A stretch of DNA of 64,000 nucleotides from Enterococcus florum (GTDB lineage Bacteria; Bacillota; Bacilli; Lactobacillales; Enterococcaceae): contig NZ_BJCC01000034.1 in assembly GCF_004309355.1 (NCBI RefSeq), positions 92,541-156,540 on the forward strand, written 5' to 3'. The notes under the pieces were generated by a model. The model did not search any database and was not told where the DNA came from. It saw only the letters and a program-made list of their open reading frames with translations. Below, piece by piece: positions 1 to 7,734 of this stretch. How positions within the stretch are numbered: the stretch's first letter is position 1; each line of letters opens with the position of its first letter. Made by a program: the position numbers and the translations under genes.

Positions 1-791
1 TTTTTCAAAACATCCCGCCATTGTCTCGAATCTTTGCCTAAATGATTAAAGACAGCATCCAGCATTACTTTAATGCCTCTTTCATGCGCCTTTTGTACCA
101 GCTCCTTGAAGACCCTTTTGTCTCCAAAGTGCGGATCCACCTCATAATAGTCCACCGTGTCATATTTATGATTTGAAGGAGCCGAAAAGATCGGACAAAG
201 ATAGAGACCGTTAATTCCCAGCTCTTCCAAGTAATCCAACCGGTCAATGATCCCTTGCAGATCTCCGCCGAAAAAGTCCTCTCGGTCTGGCAGCTTGCTT
301 TCCCACGGCAGACAGTCTTCCGGATCATTGGTAGAATCGCCATTGGAAAAACGTTCTGGAAAAATTTGATACCATACCGTTTTATGTACCCAGTCCGGCA
401 CTTTGAAACGATCAATTTCATGGAAGTAAGGCATCCGAAAATAGATGTTGTCCTGCGTCACATCCATTTGCTGATCCTCTAAAAGGCCCTGATCACAATA
501 GAAAGCTTCTCTTCCCTCCTGATCGGTCAAATAAAAGCCATAAGCGAGTCGACGATAGTCCGCCGATACCTCGATCTGCCAATAATCATGATCAAGGGTC
601 GCTGTGATTTTTTTCATTGGTTGCCGATTTAAATACCATTTTTCCTTCGTCAACAAGTATGGATCACCGCTGATCAATTCGACCTTCTTGATGTCATTCC
701 TTGCTGTTCTCAAGCGTATCCGCATCGTTTCCGGCGTGTACAAAAAAGCGTACTCACTTTCCGGCCGATGATAAACCGCTGCTTGATTCAC
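1..791 (-). CDS. GH13 maltogenic amylase/neopullulanase/cyclomaltodextrinase, C-terminus cut by window edge
   Basis: The reading frame is open from a GTG at 791 to base 1 (263 codons) and continues off the window. The GTG sits just after GAGGTGGTTAT; the nearby ATG is followed at once by a stop. The first ~125 residues look like the N-terminal beta-sandwich typical of GH13_20 enzymes. The catalytic barrel then begins with VWYQIFPERFSNGD, followed by GGDLQGIIDRLDYL, LGINGLYLCPIF and the first conserved GH13 block DAVFNH. The family hydrolyses alpha-1,4 (and some alpha-1,6) bonds of cyclodextrins, pullulan or maltodextrins, usually in the cytoplasm. The catalytic Asp/Glu/Asp lie beyond the edge, so substrate preference cannot be judged. 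It is transcribed divergently from the lsa leader. Confidence 0.85.
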   Translation of the reverse strand, partial: MNQAAVYHRPESEYAFLYTPETMRIRLRTARNDIKKVELISGDPYLLTKEKWYLNRQPMKKITATLDHDYWQIEVSADYRRLAYGFYLTDQEGREAFYCDQGLLEDQQMDVTQDNIYFRMPYFHEIDRFKVPDWVHKTVWYQIFPERFSNGDSTNDPEDCLPWESKLPDREDFFGGDLQGIIDRLDYLEELGINGLYLCPIFSAPSNHKYDTVDYYEVDPHFGDKRVFKELVQKAHERGIKVMLDAVFNHLGKDSRQWRDVLK

Positions 792-894
792 ATAACCACC
801 TCTTTTCCATTCTATTCTACCAAAAAAGGCTTTCAAAAATCCACCATTCACAATTCGTACGTTTTCACAAGAAGATTCTGCTTTTTTGTGCTAT

Positions 895-900
895 TATAAT
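895..900 (+). promoter_or_regulatory. Candidate -10 box (TATAAT) for the lsa leader transcript
   Basis: A perfect TATAAT lies 320 bp upstream of lsa, in the divergent spacer next to the amylase gene. No convincing -35 box sits at the right distance (TTCACA at 864-869 is 25 bp away), so the start is uncertain. Transcription from here would give a long structured 5' leader: a hairpin at about 903-923 and another of the type CGTAG...CTACG at about 953-979 lie just downstream. Confidence 0.4.
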
Positions 901-1032
901 AGTAGAGGATGCTCAATCTTCTACTCGCTGATTTAGCGAGGATCACTCCTGGGCGTAGTCTGTAGGGGAAGCAGCTACGTCCACCTTTTTGATGATAACC
1001 TATTTTATGATAAGAAACGAGGGATCCTGCCA

Positions 1033-1044
1033 TTGAAAAACTAA
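1033..1044 (+). CDS. Three-codon leader peptide upstream of lsa (TTG-AAA-AAC-stop)
   Basis: A minimal upstream ORF, M-K-N-stop, begins at TTG 1033. It is preceded by a GAGGG Shine-Dalgarno at 1019-1023 with a 9-base spacer. It ends 65 bases before the first arm of the antiterminator. Very short upstream ORFs in ABC-F leaders are known to sense ribosome stalling by antibiotics. That this one does so is inference from its place and ribosome-binding site. It is too short for coding statistics to help. Confidence 0.4.
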   Translation: MKN

Positions 1045-1109
1045 GTGAATGTTGGAAAGCTGTCTTTTATCCTGAACACTTCTAAGAAACAGAAGGGCTC
1101 AGTAGGCAG

Positions 1110-1203
1110 ATTTTCAGGATTGACTTGGTGTTCATGGCGAGGTCTCTTTTTGTGTCTTGCCAATCGAATCCAGACCTTTCCTGAAAATAGGAAAGGTCTT
1201 TTT
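1110..1203 (+). promoter_or_regulatory. Transcription attenuator (terminator/antiterminator) of lsa
   Basis: A perfect 10-bp hairpin, AGACCTTTCC at 1172-1181 and GGAAAGGTCT at 1190-1199, followed by T's, is an intrinsic terminator only 17 bases before the lsa start codon. Two upstream segments can pair with the same bases in a nested alternative fold. ATTTTCAGG (1110-1118) complements CCTGAAAAT (1180-1188), and AGGTCT (1140-1145) complements AGACCT (1172-1177). Both arms of the alternative destroy the terminator. With the tiny upstream ORF at 1033 this is the layout of drug-inducible attenuation known for other ABC-F genes. The pairing is seen in the sequence; the inducer is inferred. Confidence 0.75.
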
Positions 1204-1219
1204 ATAGAGGAGGATTTTT

Positions 1220-2710
1220 ATGTCAACAATAAAAATCGAACAGTTGAGCTTTGGCTTTGATAAACAAGGCACCTATTTATTTGAAAATGCTGATTTGTCT
1301 ATAGATACACATTGGAAACTAGGATTGATCGGACGTAACGGACGAGGCAAAACGACCCTATTGCAGCTGTTGTTGGGCACTTACCCTCATCGGGGAACGA
1401 TTGACTCCCCACTTGAGCTGGTCTATTTCCCATCCAAGGTCAGAAAGACTGATCGGCTGACCTATGAGGTTTTGTCCGATGTCGAGATTTTTGAGCTGTG
1501 GCAGCTGGAGCGGGAAATGAACTTGATTCGGTTAAATCCAGAGCTTTTGTGGCAGCCGTTTTCTACCCTATCTGGCGGAGAACAAACGAAAGCGTTGCTG
1601 GCCTTATTGTTTACACAAGAAAATCGTTACCCGCTCTTGGACGAACCCACAAATCATTTGGACGTAAAAGCGCGCAAGCATGTCGCCAGTTATTTGCAAA
1701 AAAAGACCGGCTTTATCGTCGTCAGTCACGACCGGCAATTTGTCGATGATGTTGTCGATCATATCTTGGCGATTGAGAGGAGCCAGCTGGTTCTCTATCA
1801 AGGGAATTTTACGATTTACGAAGAACAAAAAAAATTGCGCGATGCCACTGAACAAGCTCAAAATGCTAAGCTGAAAAAAGAGGTCAGCCGCTTGAAGCAG
1901 ACCGCAGCTGAAAAGGCTGAATGGTCGCGATCCAGAGAAAAAGATAAATATGGCCGACCTTCAGAAAAAGGCAGCGGAGCCATCAACGATACTGGCTTTA
2001 TCGGCGCACGAGCTGCGCGGGTCATGAAACGCTCCAAACAGATCGAAGGGCGCATGCAGGATCAAGTACGAGCCAAAGAACAATTGTTAAAGGACATTGA
2101 AGAAGTCGATCAGCTGACCATGAACTATCGACCGACCCACCACCAGCAGCTGTTAAAGCTTGAAGACGTGCAGCTTAGTTATCAGACACCCTTGTTCTCG
2201 CCTTTGTCTTTGGAAGTCAATAAAGGCGAGATCATCGCCATCCGCGGCGCCAACGGTTCGGGAAAATCCAGTTTGTTTGCTTTCCTGCTGGAGCAATTTG
2301 AAGGGATATCACAAGGAACTCGATTGCAGCCGAAAATCTTGACCGTCAGCTACGTCCGCCAAAATTATGAAGACAACCGCGGGGATTTGCGAGGCTTCGC
2401 TGAAAAGAATCACTTAGACTATTCTGCCTTTTTGAATAACCTGCGCAAGCTCGGGATGGAACGGAATGTGTTTGAGAACCGGATCGAGGAAATGAGCATG
2501 GGCCAACGCAAAAAAGTGGAGCTTGCGAAATCGCTCTCTCAAGAAGCTGAGCTGTATCTGTGGGACGAACCATTGAATTATTTGGACGTCTTCAATCAAG
2601 AACAGTTGGAAGAACTGCTGCTGCGAATCAAGCCTGCCATGCTGATCATCGAGCATGATCGGCGGTTTCTCGATCGGGTGGCTGACCAGCAGATCGAACT
2701 AGCCGACTAA
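1220..2710 (+). CDS. lsa: Lsa-family ABC-F ribosomal protection protein
   Basis: The 496-residue protein has two ABC ATPase domains and no membrane segment. The first has Walker A GRNGRGKTT (about residue 40), signature LSGGE and Walker B LLDEPTNHLD. The second has GANGSGKSS, signature SMGQRKK and LWDEPLNYLD. A basic charged linker at about residues 195-300 is the ribosome-contacting inter-domain region. Length and sequence match Lsa(A), which in E. faecalis gives intrinsic resistance to lincosamides, streptogramin A and pleuromutilins by displacing drug from the ribosomal peptidyl transferase centre. AGGAGG lies 7 bases before ATG 1220. The gene follows a terminator-type attenuator, so expression is probably induced by the drugs. 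The resistance spectrum of this homologue is inferred. Confidence 0.93.
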   Translation: MSTIKIEQLSFGFDKQGTYLFENADLSIDTHWKLGLIGRNGRGKTTLLQLLLGTYPHRGTIDSPLELVYFPSKVRKTDRLTYEVLSDVEIFELWQLEREMNLIRLNPELLWQPFSTLSGGEQTKALLALLFTQENRYPLLDEPTNHLDVKARKHVASYLQKKTGFIVVSHDRQFVDDVVDHILAIERSQLVLYQGNFTIYEEQKKLRDATEQAQNAKLKKEVSRLKQTAAEKAEWSRSREKDKYGRPSEKGSGAINDTGFIGARAARVMKRSKQIEGRMQDQVRAKEQLLKDIEEVDQLTMNYRPTHHQQLLKLEDVQLSYQTPLFSPLSLEVNKGEIIAIRGANGSGKSSLFAFLLEQFEGISQGTRLQPKILTVSYVRQNYEDNRGDLRGFAEKNHLDYSAFLNNLRKLGMERNVFENRIEEMSMGQRKKVELAKSLSQEAELYLWDEPLNYLDVFNQEQLEELLLRIKPAMLIIEHDRRFLDRVADQQIELAD

Positions 2711-2717
2711 CTCTTTT

Positions 2718-2762
2718 ACAGCTGTCCTCCTTTCCTGGAAAAGGGCTTTGGACGGCTGTTTT
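2718..2762 (+). terminator. Terminator after lsa
   Basis: ACAGCTGTCC at 2718-2727 pairs with GGACGGCTGT at 2750-2759 (one G-U), with a small inner CCTTTCC/GGAAAAGG stem, followed by TTTTC. It begins eight bases after the lsa stop codon. Confidence 0.6.
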
Positions 2763-3020
2763 CTGAGGAGCTACAAGGATTTTGCGGAAGCCAACGACGA
2801 TCGCTACAAGGGCTTAGGCACAAACATTCAAGCGACTGTGGTGTCTTATGTAGAGAAGAATATTCCGATTCTTGTCGCAGCGAGACCCGGGATATTCACT
2901 ACGATCGGTCATACTCTCGTTTTGATCCATGTCAGTGATTATGGCTTTTGGCTGCTGGATCCCAGTAACGTAGAAGAGTCATTTACTGACCGCCTATTCC
3001 GAGGAGCAATTATCTCGTGA
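2748..3020 (+). pseudogene. Remnant resembling the C-terminus of a C39-like cysteine peptidase
   Basis: This is an open frame of about 90 codons. Its only start is a TTG inside the lsa terminator, with no ribosome-binding site, so it is probably not translated as it stands. The stretches NIPILVAARPG, GHTLVLIHVSDYG and FWLLDPSN have the spacing of the end of a C39-type (double-glycine/bacteriocin or C39_2) peptidase domain, where a catalytic His is followed by a DP motif. The expected N-terminal catalytic Cys region is missing. The assignment rests on this weak pattern only. The frame stops 48 bases before a bidirectional terminator. Confidence 0.35.
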
Positions 3021-3067
3021 AATCGAGTACTTTTTGTGTTATTTGTTCTCACGTTTAAACGAAGCGA

Positions 3068-3100
3068 ACACCCTATCACAGTTGAACTGATAGGGTGTTT
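3068..3100. terminator. Bidirectional terminator
   Basis: ACACCCTATCA (3068-3078) and TGATAGGGTGT (3088-3098) form a perfect 11-bp stem, with T's on the plus side. On the minus strand it follows the ROK kinase gene, which ends at 3121. Confidence 0.75.
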
Positions 3101-3120
3101 TATAAAAAGATTTTTTGGAG

Positions 3121-3993
3121 CTAATGCTCTAAATTGAACTGATAAACTGCTCCTATCATGTTTGCTTTATCTAAATATTGGCACGGCTTTACGCACGGAG
3201 ACAGTCCATCCGCCCCTTTATCTTTGGTCAATTGTTTGAGTCGAGCGGTAATCTCTGTAATCACATGGGTATTTTGCGAAATAGCGCCGCCAATCAAAAG
3301 AACTTCTGGATCAAATGTTACCGACAAGTTGAATGCACCAATCGCAATGGCTTGAAGCAGGCGATCAACAGACTCTTTCGCTAATTCGTCGCCTTTTTCA
3401 GCAAGCGCAAAGACATCTAAACCGCTATATGATCGGCCATCCTTTTTCTCTTCGGAAAAGTGGCTGCTCATTGTTACTGGAGATCCAGCTTCACTTAGCG
3501 TTTGATTGGTTTTACTATCAATGATCATAAATCCAAATTCTCCGCCAAATAAGTGCGCTCCTGATTTCAGTTCATTGTCTATGACAATCGCTCCTCCGAT
3601 GCCAGAACCAATGATCAGAAAGGCCGAGCTCGTTGCCTCCTTCGCGTTTCCGCACCAAACTTCTGCTAACGCGGCGCAATTCGCATCATTTTGAATAGAA
3701 ACCGGAAGTCCAACCCATTTTGACAATTCCTCACGTATCGGAAATCGATGGATGTAGTCAATGGCACTTGCACCATAAATAGTACCGCTCTTCGTGTCCA
3801 CCGCGCCTGGACAGGAAATCGCAACCCCTTCGATTTCTTCATCTATTTGTTTACTTAACTGTAAAATAAGCTCTTTCATTTCTATCCAAGATTTTGGAGT
3901 TGCTGCTGAAGCTGTTTTCTCCAATGTGTCTTTCTTCCAAATACCATACTTGACGGATGTTCCTCCGATATCTATCACCAGCAGTTTTCTCAT
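3121..3993 (-). CDS. ROK-family sugar kinase (beta-glucoside kinase or glucokinase type)
   Basis: The ~290-residue ROK protein has the phosphate-binding motif LLVIDIGGTSVKYG at its N-terminus, PGAVD near residue 70, and the ROK signature IGSGIGGAIVID with HLFGGEFGF around residue 150. The usual Cys-rich zinc motif CxCGxxGC of many ROK kinases is not present. The frame extends upstream to ATG 4011, which overlaps the stop of the GH1 gene. ATG 3993 is preferred because GGGG lies nine bases before it. Being last in an operon with a 6-phospho-beta-glucosidase and an EIIC, it may phosphorylate glucose released by that enzyme or a beta-glucoside directly. The substrate is inferred from neighbours. 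Confidence 0.85.
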   Translation of the reverse strand: MRKLLVIDIGGTSVKYGIWKKDTLEKTASAATPKSWIEMKELILQLSKQIDEEIEGVAISCPGAVDTKSGTIYGASAIDYIHRFPIREELSKWVGLPVSIQNDANCAALAEVWCGNAKEATSSAFLIIGSGIGGAIVIDNELKSGAHLFGGEFGFMIIDSKTNQTLSEAGSPVTMSSHFSEEKKDGRSYSGLDVFALAEKGDELAKESVDRLLQAIAIGAFNLSVTFDPEVLLIGGAISQNTHVITEITARLKQLTKDKGADGLSPCVKPCQYLDKANMIGAVYQFNLEH

Positions 3994-4007
3994 GTCATTC
4001 ATCCCCG

Positions 4008-5363
4008 TCATTTATCCTTTTTTTTCAAAAAATCTTTGAACCAATAAAAACTTTTCTTAGGAATACGTCTCATGTCCCTAAGATCATGATTTCCTCTATT
4101 TACATAGATCATGCCATATCTTTTTTCCATGTCACCTTTTGAACTTGGCAGATCAATCAACCCCCATCCAAGATATCCTAATACCTCACACCCATCGATA
4201 GTCATCGCATCTTCCATCGCTTGGATGTGTTGCTTATGGTAAAAAATACGGTAATCGTCTTGGATTTGATTAACGCCATCCCACTCTTCGTTTGTCCCTA
4301 TCCCATTTTCTACCGGGAAAATCGGCACACGGTACTTTTGATACATACTGTTGATAATGTCTCTAAAACCTAAAGGGTCGATTCCAAGATGCCATTTATT
4401 TTTTAAGACGTATGGATTTTCGACCTCGCCAAAGGTTAAATAATAATTCGGCGCAGTCCCTGCTGGAATCCCTTTATGACTGATAGACCCCGTACAGTAA
4501 TAACTAAAAGCCAGATAATCGCTGGTTACTTTTTCAATTTCCGTAAGCTCTGCTTCCGATACCTCTAAGTTCAAATGGCGCTCTTCAAAAGTACGGACTT
4601 GCTTAGAATATCCTCGACCGCAAAAAGCGTCCAATAGATTCTGATTCACGAACTCATCCCATTCCCTTGCGACTAAGACATCTTTAGGATCATTTGTTTC
4701 AGGATAGATCTTCGAATAGGCCAACATTCCGCCGATTTTACCATTCGTCGTCTCATGAATATAATTCGCGATCTTAGCATGTGCCACCATGATATTGTGA
4801 GCAATTTGATGAATATTTTCTACGGTATCTTCTGTCTCTAATGTCCCACCGTAAATTAACGCCAGTGGGGTGGAATATAAATTCTGCTCATTGAACGTGA
4901 CCCAATACTTAACCTTGTCTTTGTATCGATCCACCACTTTCTTGCCATATTCCACAAAGGCATCAACCACGTGTTTACTCATAAACCCTTCATATTTTTG
5001 CGCTAAATGAAGGGGCATGTCGAAATGATAGAGACATAGCATAGGCTCGATGTTTCGTGCCAGCATCGCATCAATATAACGGTCATAAAAGAGAAACCCT
5101 TCTTCATTAAATGCACCATTTCCCAAGGGATTGATTCGCGCCCACGAAGTCTGAAAGCGATAGAAATTCATGCCCATTTCTTGCAGCAAATCGAGATCCT
5201 CTTCATATCGATGATAACGATCGATCCCATCTTTCCAATCGGAAGTCGTCTCAGTAGCCTCGCGAATGTCGTAGACAGATGCTCCCTTTCCACCTTCATT
5301 CCATGCACCTTCTGTTTGCATGCTCGATGACGAATCTCCCCAAAAAAACGTTTTATCTACCAT
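4008..5363 (-). CDS. GH1 6-phospho-beta-glucosidase
   Basis: The 451-residue glycoside hydrolase family 1 enzyme has the acid/base Glu in TFNEQN (about residue 163) and the nucleophile Glu in FPVENGIGT (about residue 351). The C-terminal SSKGDMEKRYGMIYV carries the Ser and Lys/Tyr that bind the 6-phosphate in phospho-beta-glucosidases. This fits a cytoplasmic enzyme acting on sugar phosphates imported by the PTS. It lies 57 bp downstream of the EIIC gene, and its stop overlaps the first possible start of the ROK kinase, indicating one operon. The natural disaccharide (cellobiose, gentiobiose or an aryl-glucoside) is not determined. Confidence 0.92.
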   Translation of the reverse strand: MVDKTFFWGDSSSSMQTEGAWNEGGKGASVYDIREATETTSDWKDGIDRYHRYEEDLDLLQEMGMNFYRFQTSWARINPLGNGAFNEEGFLFYDRYIDAMLARNIEPMLCLYHFDMPLHLAQKYEGFMSKHVVDAFVEYGKKVVDRYKDKVKYWVTFNEQNLYSTPLALIYGGTLETEDTVENIHQIAHNIMVAHAKIANYIHETTNGKIGGMLAYSKIYPETNDPKDVLVAREWDEFVNQNLLDAFCGRGYSKQVRTFEERHLNLEVSEAELTEIEKVTSDYLAFSYYCTGSISHKGIPAGTAPNYYLTFGEVENPYVLKNKWHLGIDPLGFRDIINSMYQKYRVPIFPVENGIGTNEEWDGVNQIQDDYRIFYHKQHIQAMEDAMTIDGCEVLGYLGWGLIDLPSSKGDMEKRYGMIYVNRGNHDLRDMRRIPKKSFYWFKDFLKKKDK

Positions 5364-5420
5364 TGTCTCATTCCAATCTTATTTCTTCTGTTTACAAACT
5401 ATAGACGGTCACTTTGCGAA

Positions 5421-6761
5421 CTAGGAGACCCTATTCTCAACACTCGCTCGAGCAACGCGTTCACTGATTTTTAAAAATGGCAAGTAGAAAAATACCAACG
5501 CAACAATGATGATCGCCTGGACAATAATAGCGCGCCAGTCTCCCGCTGTTGCTAAAAAGCCGCTCAAAAATGGTGGTGTTGTCCAGGGAATCGTTACAAT
5601 GCAGGGATCAACAAGACCTCCTGCTGTAGCAACATACCCAATAACAGTCCCGACGATCGGAGATAATACAAATGGAATGATCATTGGTAAGTTGAACACA
5701 ATTGGCAAGCCAAAGATCACTGGCTCATTGATGTTAAAAATATTAGGTCCCAAAGCTAGTTTTGATAAATCTCTGTAAGCTCTATACCGGCTGAAAAGAA
5801 GAATCGCTATGACCAAAGCAATCGTTGATCCCGTTCCTCCCATTAAAGCACCGTATACTTGGTGAAAAGCGGAGTTGATGATGTGGGGCGCGTGCTGGCC
5901 CGCCGCTGCCGCATCCATATTTTCGTTCATGTTTACCATCAATAATGGATCTAGAATCGGCCCTGTAATCACCGACTGATGAATTCCAAACGAGAAGAGC
6001 AAGTTTCCAAGGCAAACCAAGAATAGATAGCCAATTAATGATGTCCCCACTCCTCGCAAAGGTTCTTGAATAAATCGTTCGATCATCGTCATGAAATCAT
6101 TTCCAGTTAATTGGATCAAAAAGGAAGCGAAGGCAAATAATGACACGACAAGAATCAATGGGATCATTGTATTAAATGATTTTCCTACTGCTGGCGGAAC
6201 ACTATCCCCTAAATTGATTTTCAATCGTGTGGAACGCGTGAGGCGAATATACAACTCCGTTGCTAATAATCCAGTAATGATTGCAGCAAAGACACCCTTT
6301 GACCCGATATTTCCATAACTGATCACACCATTGATTTTGACAGCCGTCTCTGTGTCAATCGGTGTGACTTCGATCATCATCGGAAGCAATGTCAAAAAGG
6401 CCGGAACAACAGCAATCACTACGCCAATTGGATTGTCATACTCTCTGTTTTTGGCTAAGAAATAGCCGATTGCAATAACTAAGATGATGCCAGTAATATT
6501 TAATGTCGCGTTTGTGATGATATTTCCCCAACCTTGCCAAGTTGACATCGTATTGGCACTAATGATGTTTCTAAACCATCCTGAGGGATCGAGTACGACC
6601 GAATTAATTAAAATCGCAATACCTGCTAAAATAAATAATGGCATGATCGTCGCAAATGAATCTCGCAAAGTTCTTAAATAAATCTGATTTCCGATCTTTT
6701 GAGCCGTTAAAACAAATTTCCCCATCAAAGCTTCTCTTTTTTGCTTCTTATCCTCACTCAT
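5421..6761 (-). CDS. PTS EIIC permease, lactose/cellobiose family
   Basis: The 446-residue polytopic membrane protein has about ten hydrophobic segments. The conserved EIIC substrate-site block is FNINEPVIFGLPIVFN, near residue 340, and GTGSTIAL precedes it. EIIC transports beta-glucosides with phosphorylation supplied by EIIA and EIIB. Neither EIIA nor EIIB is present in this window, so the permease must borrow them from elsewhere in the genome. It is the first gene of the operon with the GH1 enzyme and the ROK kinase, and has a clear promoter with a GntR half-operator upstream. Confidence 0.9.
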   Translation of the reverse strand: MSEDKKQKREALMGKFVLTAQKIGNQIYLRTLRDSFATIMPLFILAGIAILINSVVLDPSGWFRNIISANTMSTWQGWGNIITNATLNITGIILVIAIGYFLAKNREYDNPIGVVIAVVPAFLTLLPMMIEVTPIDTETAVKINGVISYGNIGSKGVFAAIITGLLATELYIRLTRSTRLKINLGDSVPPAVGKSFNTMIPLILVVSLFAFASFLIQLTGNDFMTMIERFIQEPLRGVGTSLIGYLFLVCLGNLLFSFGIHQSVITGPILDPLLMVNMNENMDAAAAGQHAPHIINSAFHQVYGALMGGTGSTIALVIAILLFSRYRAYRDLSKLALGPNIFNINEPVIFGLPIVFNLPMIIPFVLSPIVGTVIGYVATAGGLVDPCIVTIPWTTPPFLSGFLATAGDWRAIIVQAIIIVALVFFYLPFLKISERVARASVENRVS

Positions 6762-6808
6762 TCATTGTACCTCCAAATTTTTTACAGCTGCGCGCTAACT
6801 TTTCATAT

Positions 6809-6864
6809 ATGATAGCACTTGAAATAAATTTTGTAAACACTTAAATAAAATTTGTATATACTAA
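6809..6864 (-). promoter_or_regulatory. Promoter of the EIIC-GH1-ROK operon with GntR half-operator
   Basis: On the minus strand, -35 TTTACA (6832-6837) and -10 TATCAT (6809-6814) are separated by 17 bp. TTAGTATATAC (complement of 6854-6864), the same half-site as in the gntR operator, lies just upstream of the -35. A near-match to a catabolite-responsive element (TGTAAACACTTAAA on the plus strand, 6832-6845) overlaps the -35, so CcpA control is possible but less certain. Confidence 0.65.
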
Positions 6865-6924
6865 TAATTAGAAGAAAAAAAGAATGTACGAAACGGTCTT
6901 GTACATTCTTTCTACTTATCGGTT

Positions 6925-7629
6925 TTAGTTTATATCTGCCACGATTTTTCCCGACGTGTACGGGTATCTTGTCTTAGATAGATCAAATGGCGTTCCATCA
7001 TCAAAGAAGACCACCTGATTCGTCTCCAGAATCGGGTCGCCCACCTCGATACCGAATTCCTCACTGTCTAATTCATTGGCTTTCGAAGCGAGAATCACAC
7101 GCTGTGCTGCACTGATCACATAGCCTAGTTCTTCTCTTATATAATTGTAAATAGAGCCCATTAAAATTGTTTCATCTAAATCTTTAATGTACTTCAGTGG
7201 CATAATGGAGGTTTCAATACTCCTGGCTTCTTCATTCACATATCTGACACGCTTGATATCATAAACAGGATCAATGTGTTTTATCTTCAATTCCTCAGAT
7301 TCAGAGACCGTCGGAAAACGAACATCAAACCGAATAATTTTACTGGTTACTTCTGCACCTTCTTGCAAAGATGTCCCAAAAACGCTATTGATTTGTGTCA
7401 CGTTCGTATCATTCTTTTTGATATTGCTTCTGACATATGTTCCTGACCCTCGTCTAGTGTATACCAACCCTTCATCGATCAATAATTGAATGGCTTTTCT
7501 AATGGTTACTCGACTCGTGCTATACATTTTTGCTAATGTTTCTTGATCGGGCAATAGCTCACTTTCTTTAAAGTCGCCTTCCACGATTTTTTTCTTTAAA
7601 GCAATCGCGATTTCTTTATATTTGGGCAT
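6925..7629 (-). CDS. GntR/HutC-family regulator of beta-glucoside genes
   Basis: The 234-residue protein has an N-terminal winged helix (LLPDQETLAKMYSTSRVTIRKAIQLLIDEGLVYTRRGSG pattern, residues ~23-62) and a C-terminal UTRA ligand domain ending TRYPYTSGKI. The HutC subfamily usually represses sugar genes and is released by a phosphorylated sugar. The gene lies between the EIIC operon and the second GH1 gene, and has a perfect palindrome over its own -10 box. Half-sites of the same palindrome occur at both neighbouring promoters, so it probably controls all three units. GGAGG is well placed before ATG 7629. Confidence 0.9.
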   Translation of the reverse strand: MPKYKEIAIALKKKIVEGDFKESELLPDQETLAKMYSTSRVTIRKAIQLLIDEGLVYTRRGSGTYVRSNIKKNDTNVTQINSVFGTSLQEGAEVTSKIIRFDVRFPTVSESEELKIKHIDPVYDIKRVRYVNEEARSIETSIMPLKYIKDLDETILMGSIYNYIREELGYVISAAQRVILASKANELDSEEFGIEVGDPILETNQVVFFDDGTPFDLSKTRYPYTSGKIVADIN

Positions 7630-7647
7630 TACTGTCTTCCTCCAAAA

Positions 7648-7691
7648 TTAGTATATACTTATATACTAATAGATTGAACATGATTTGTAAA
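7648..7691 (-). promoter_or_regulatory. gntR promoter with palindromic operator
   Basis: Two inverted TTAGTATATA half-sites separated by CT form a perfect 22-bp palindrome at 7648-7669. It covers the -10 box TAGTAT (7663-7668), which lies 17 bp from -35 TTTACA (7686-7691) on the minus strand. This position is that of an autorepression operator. Confidence 0.75.
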
Positions 7692-7734
7692 TGCACTATA
7701 CAAATAGCAGCATAAAACCTTTCCATTCTTTCAT

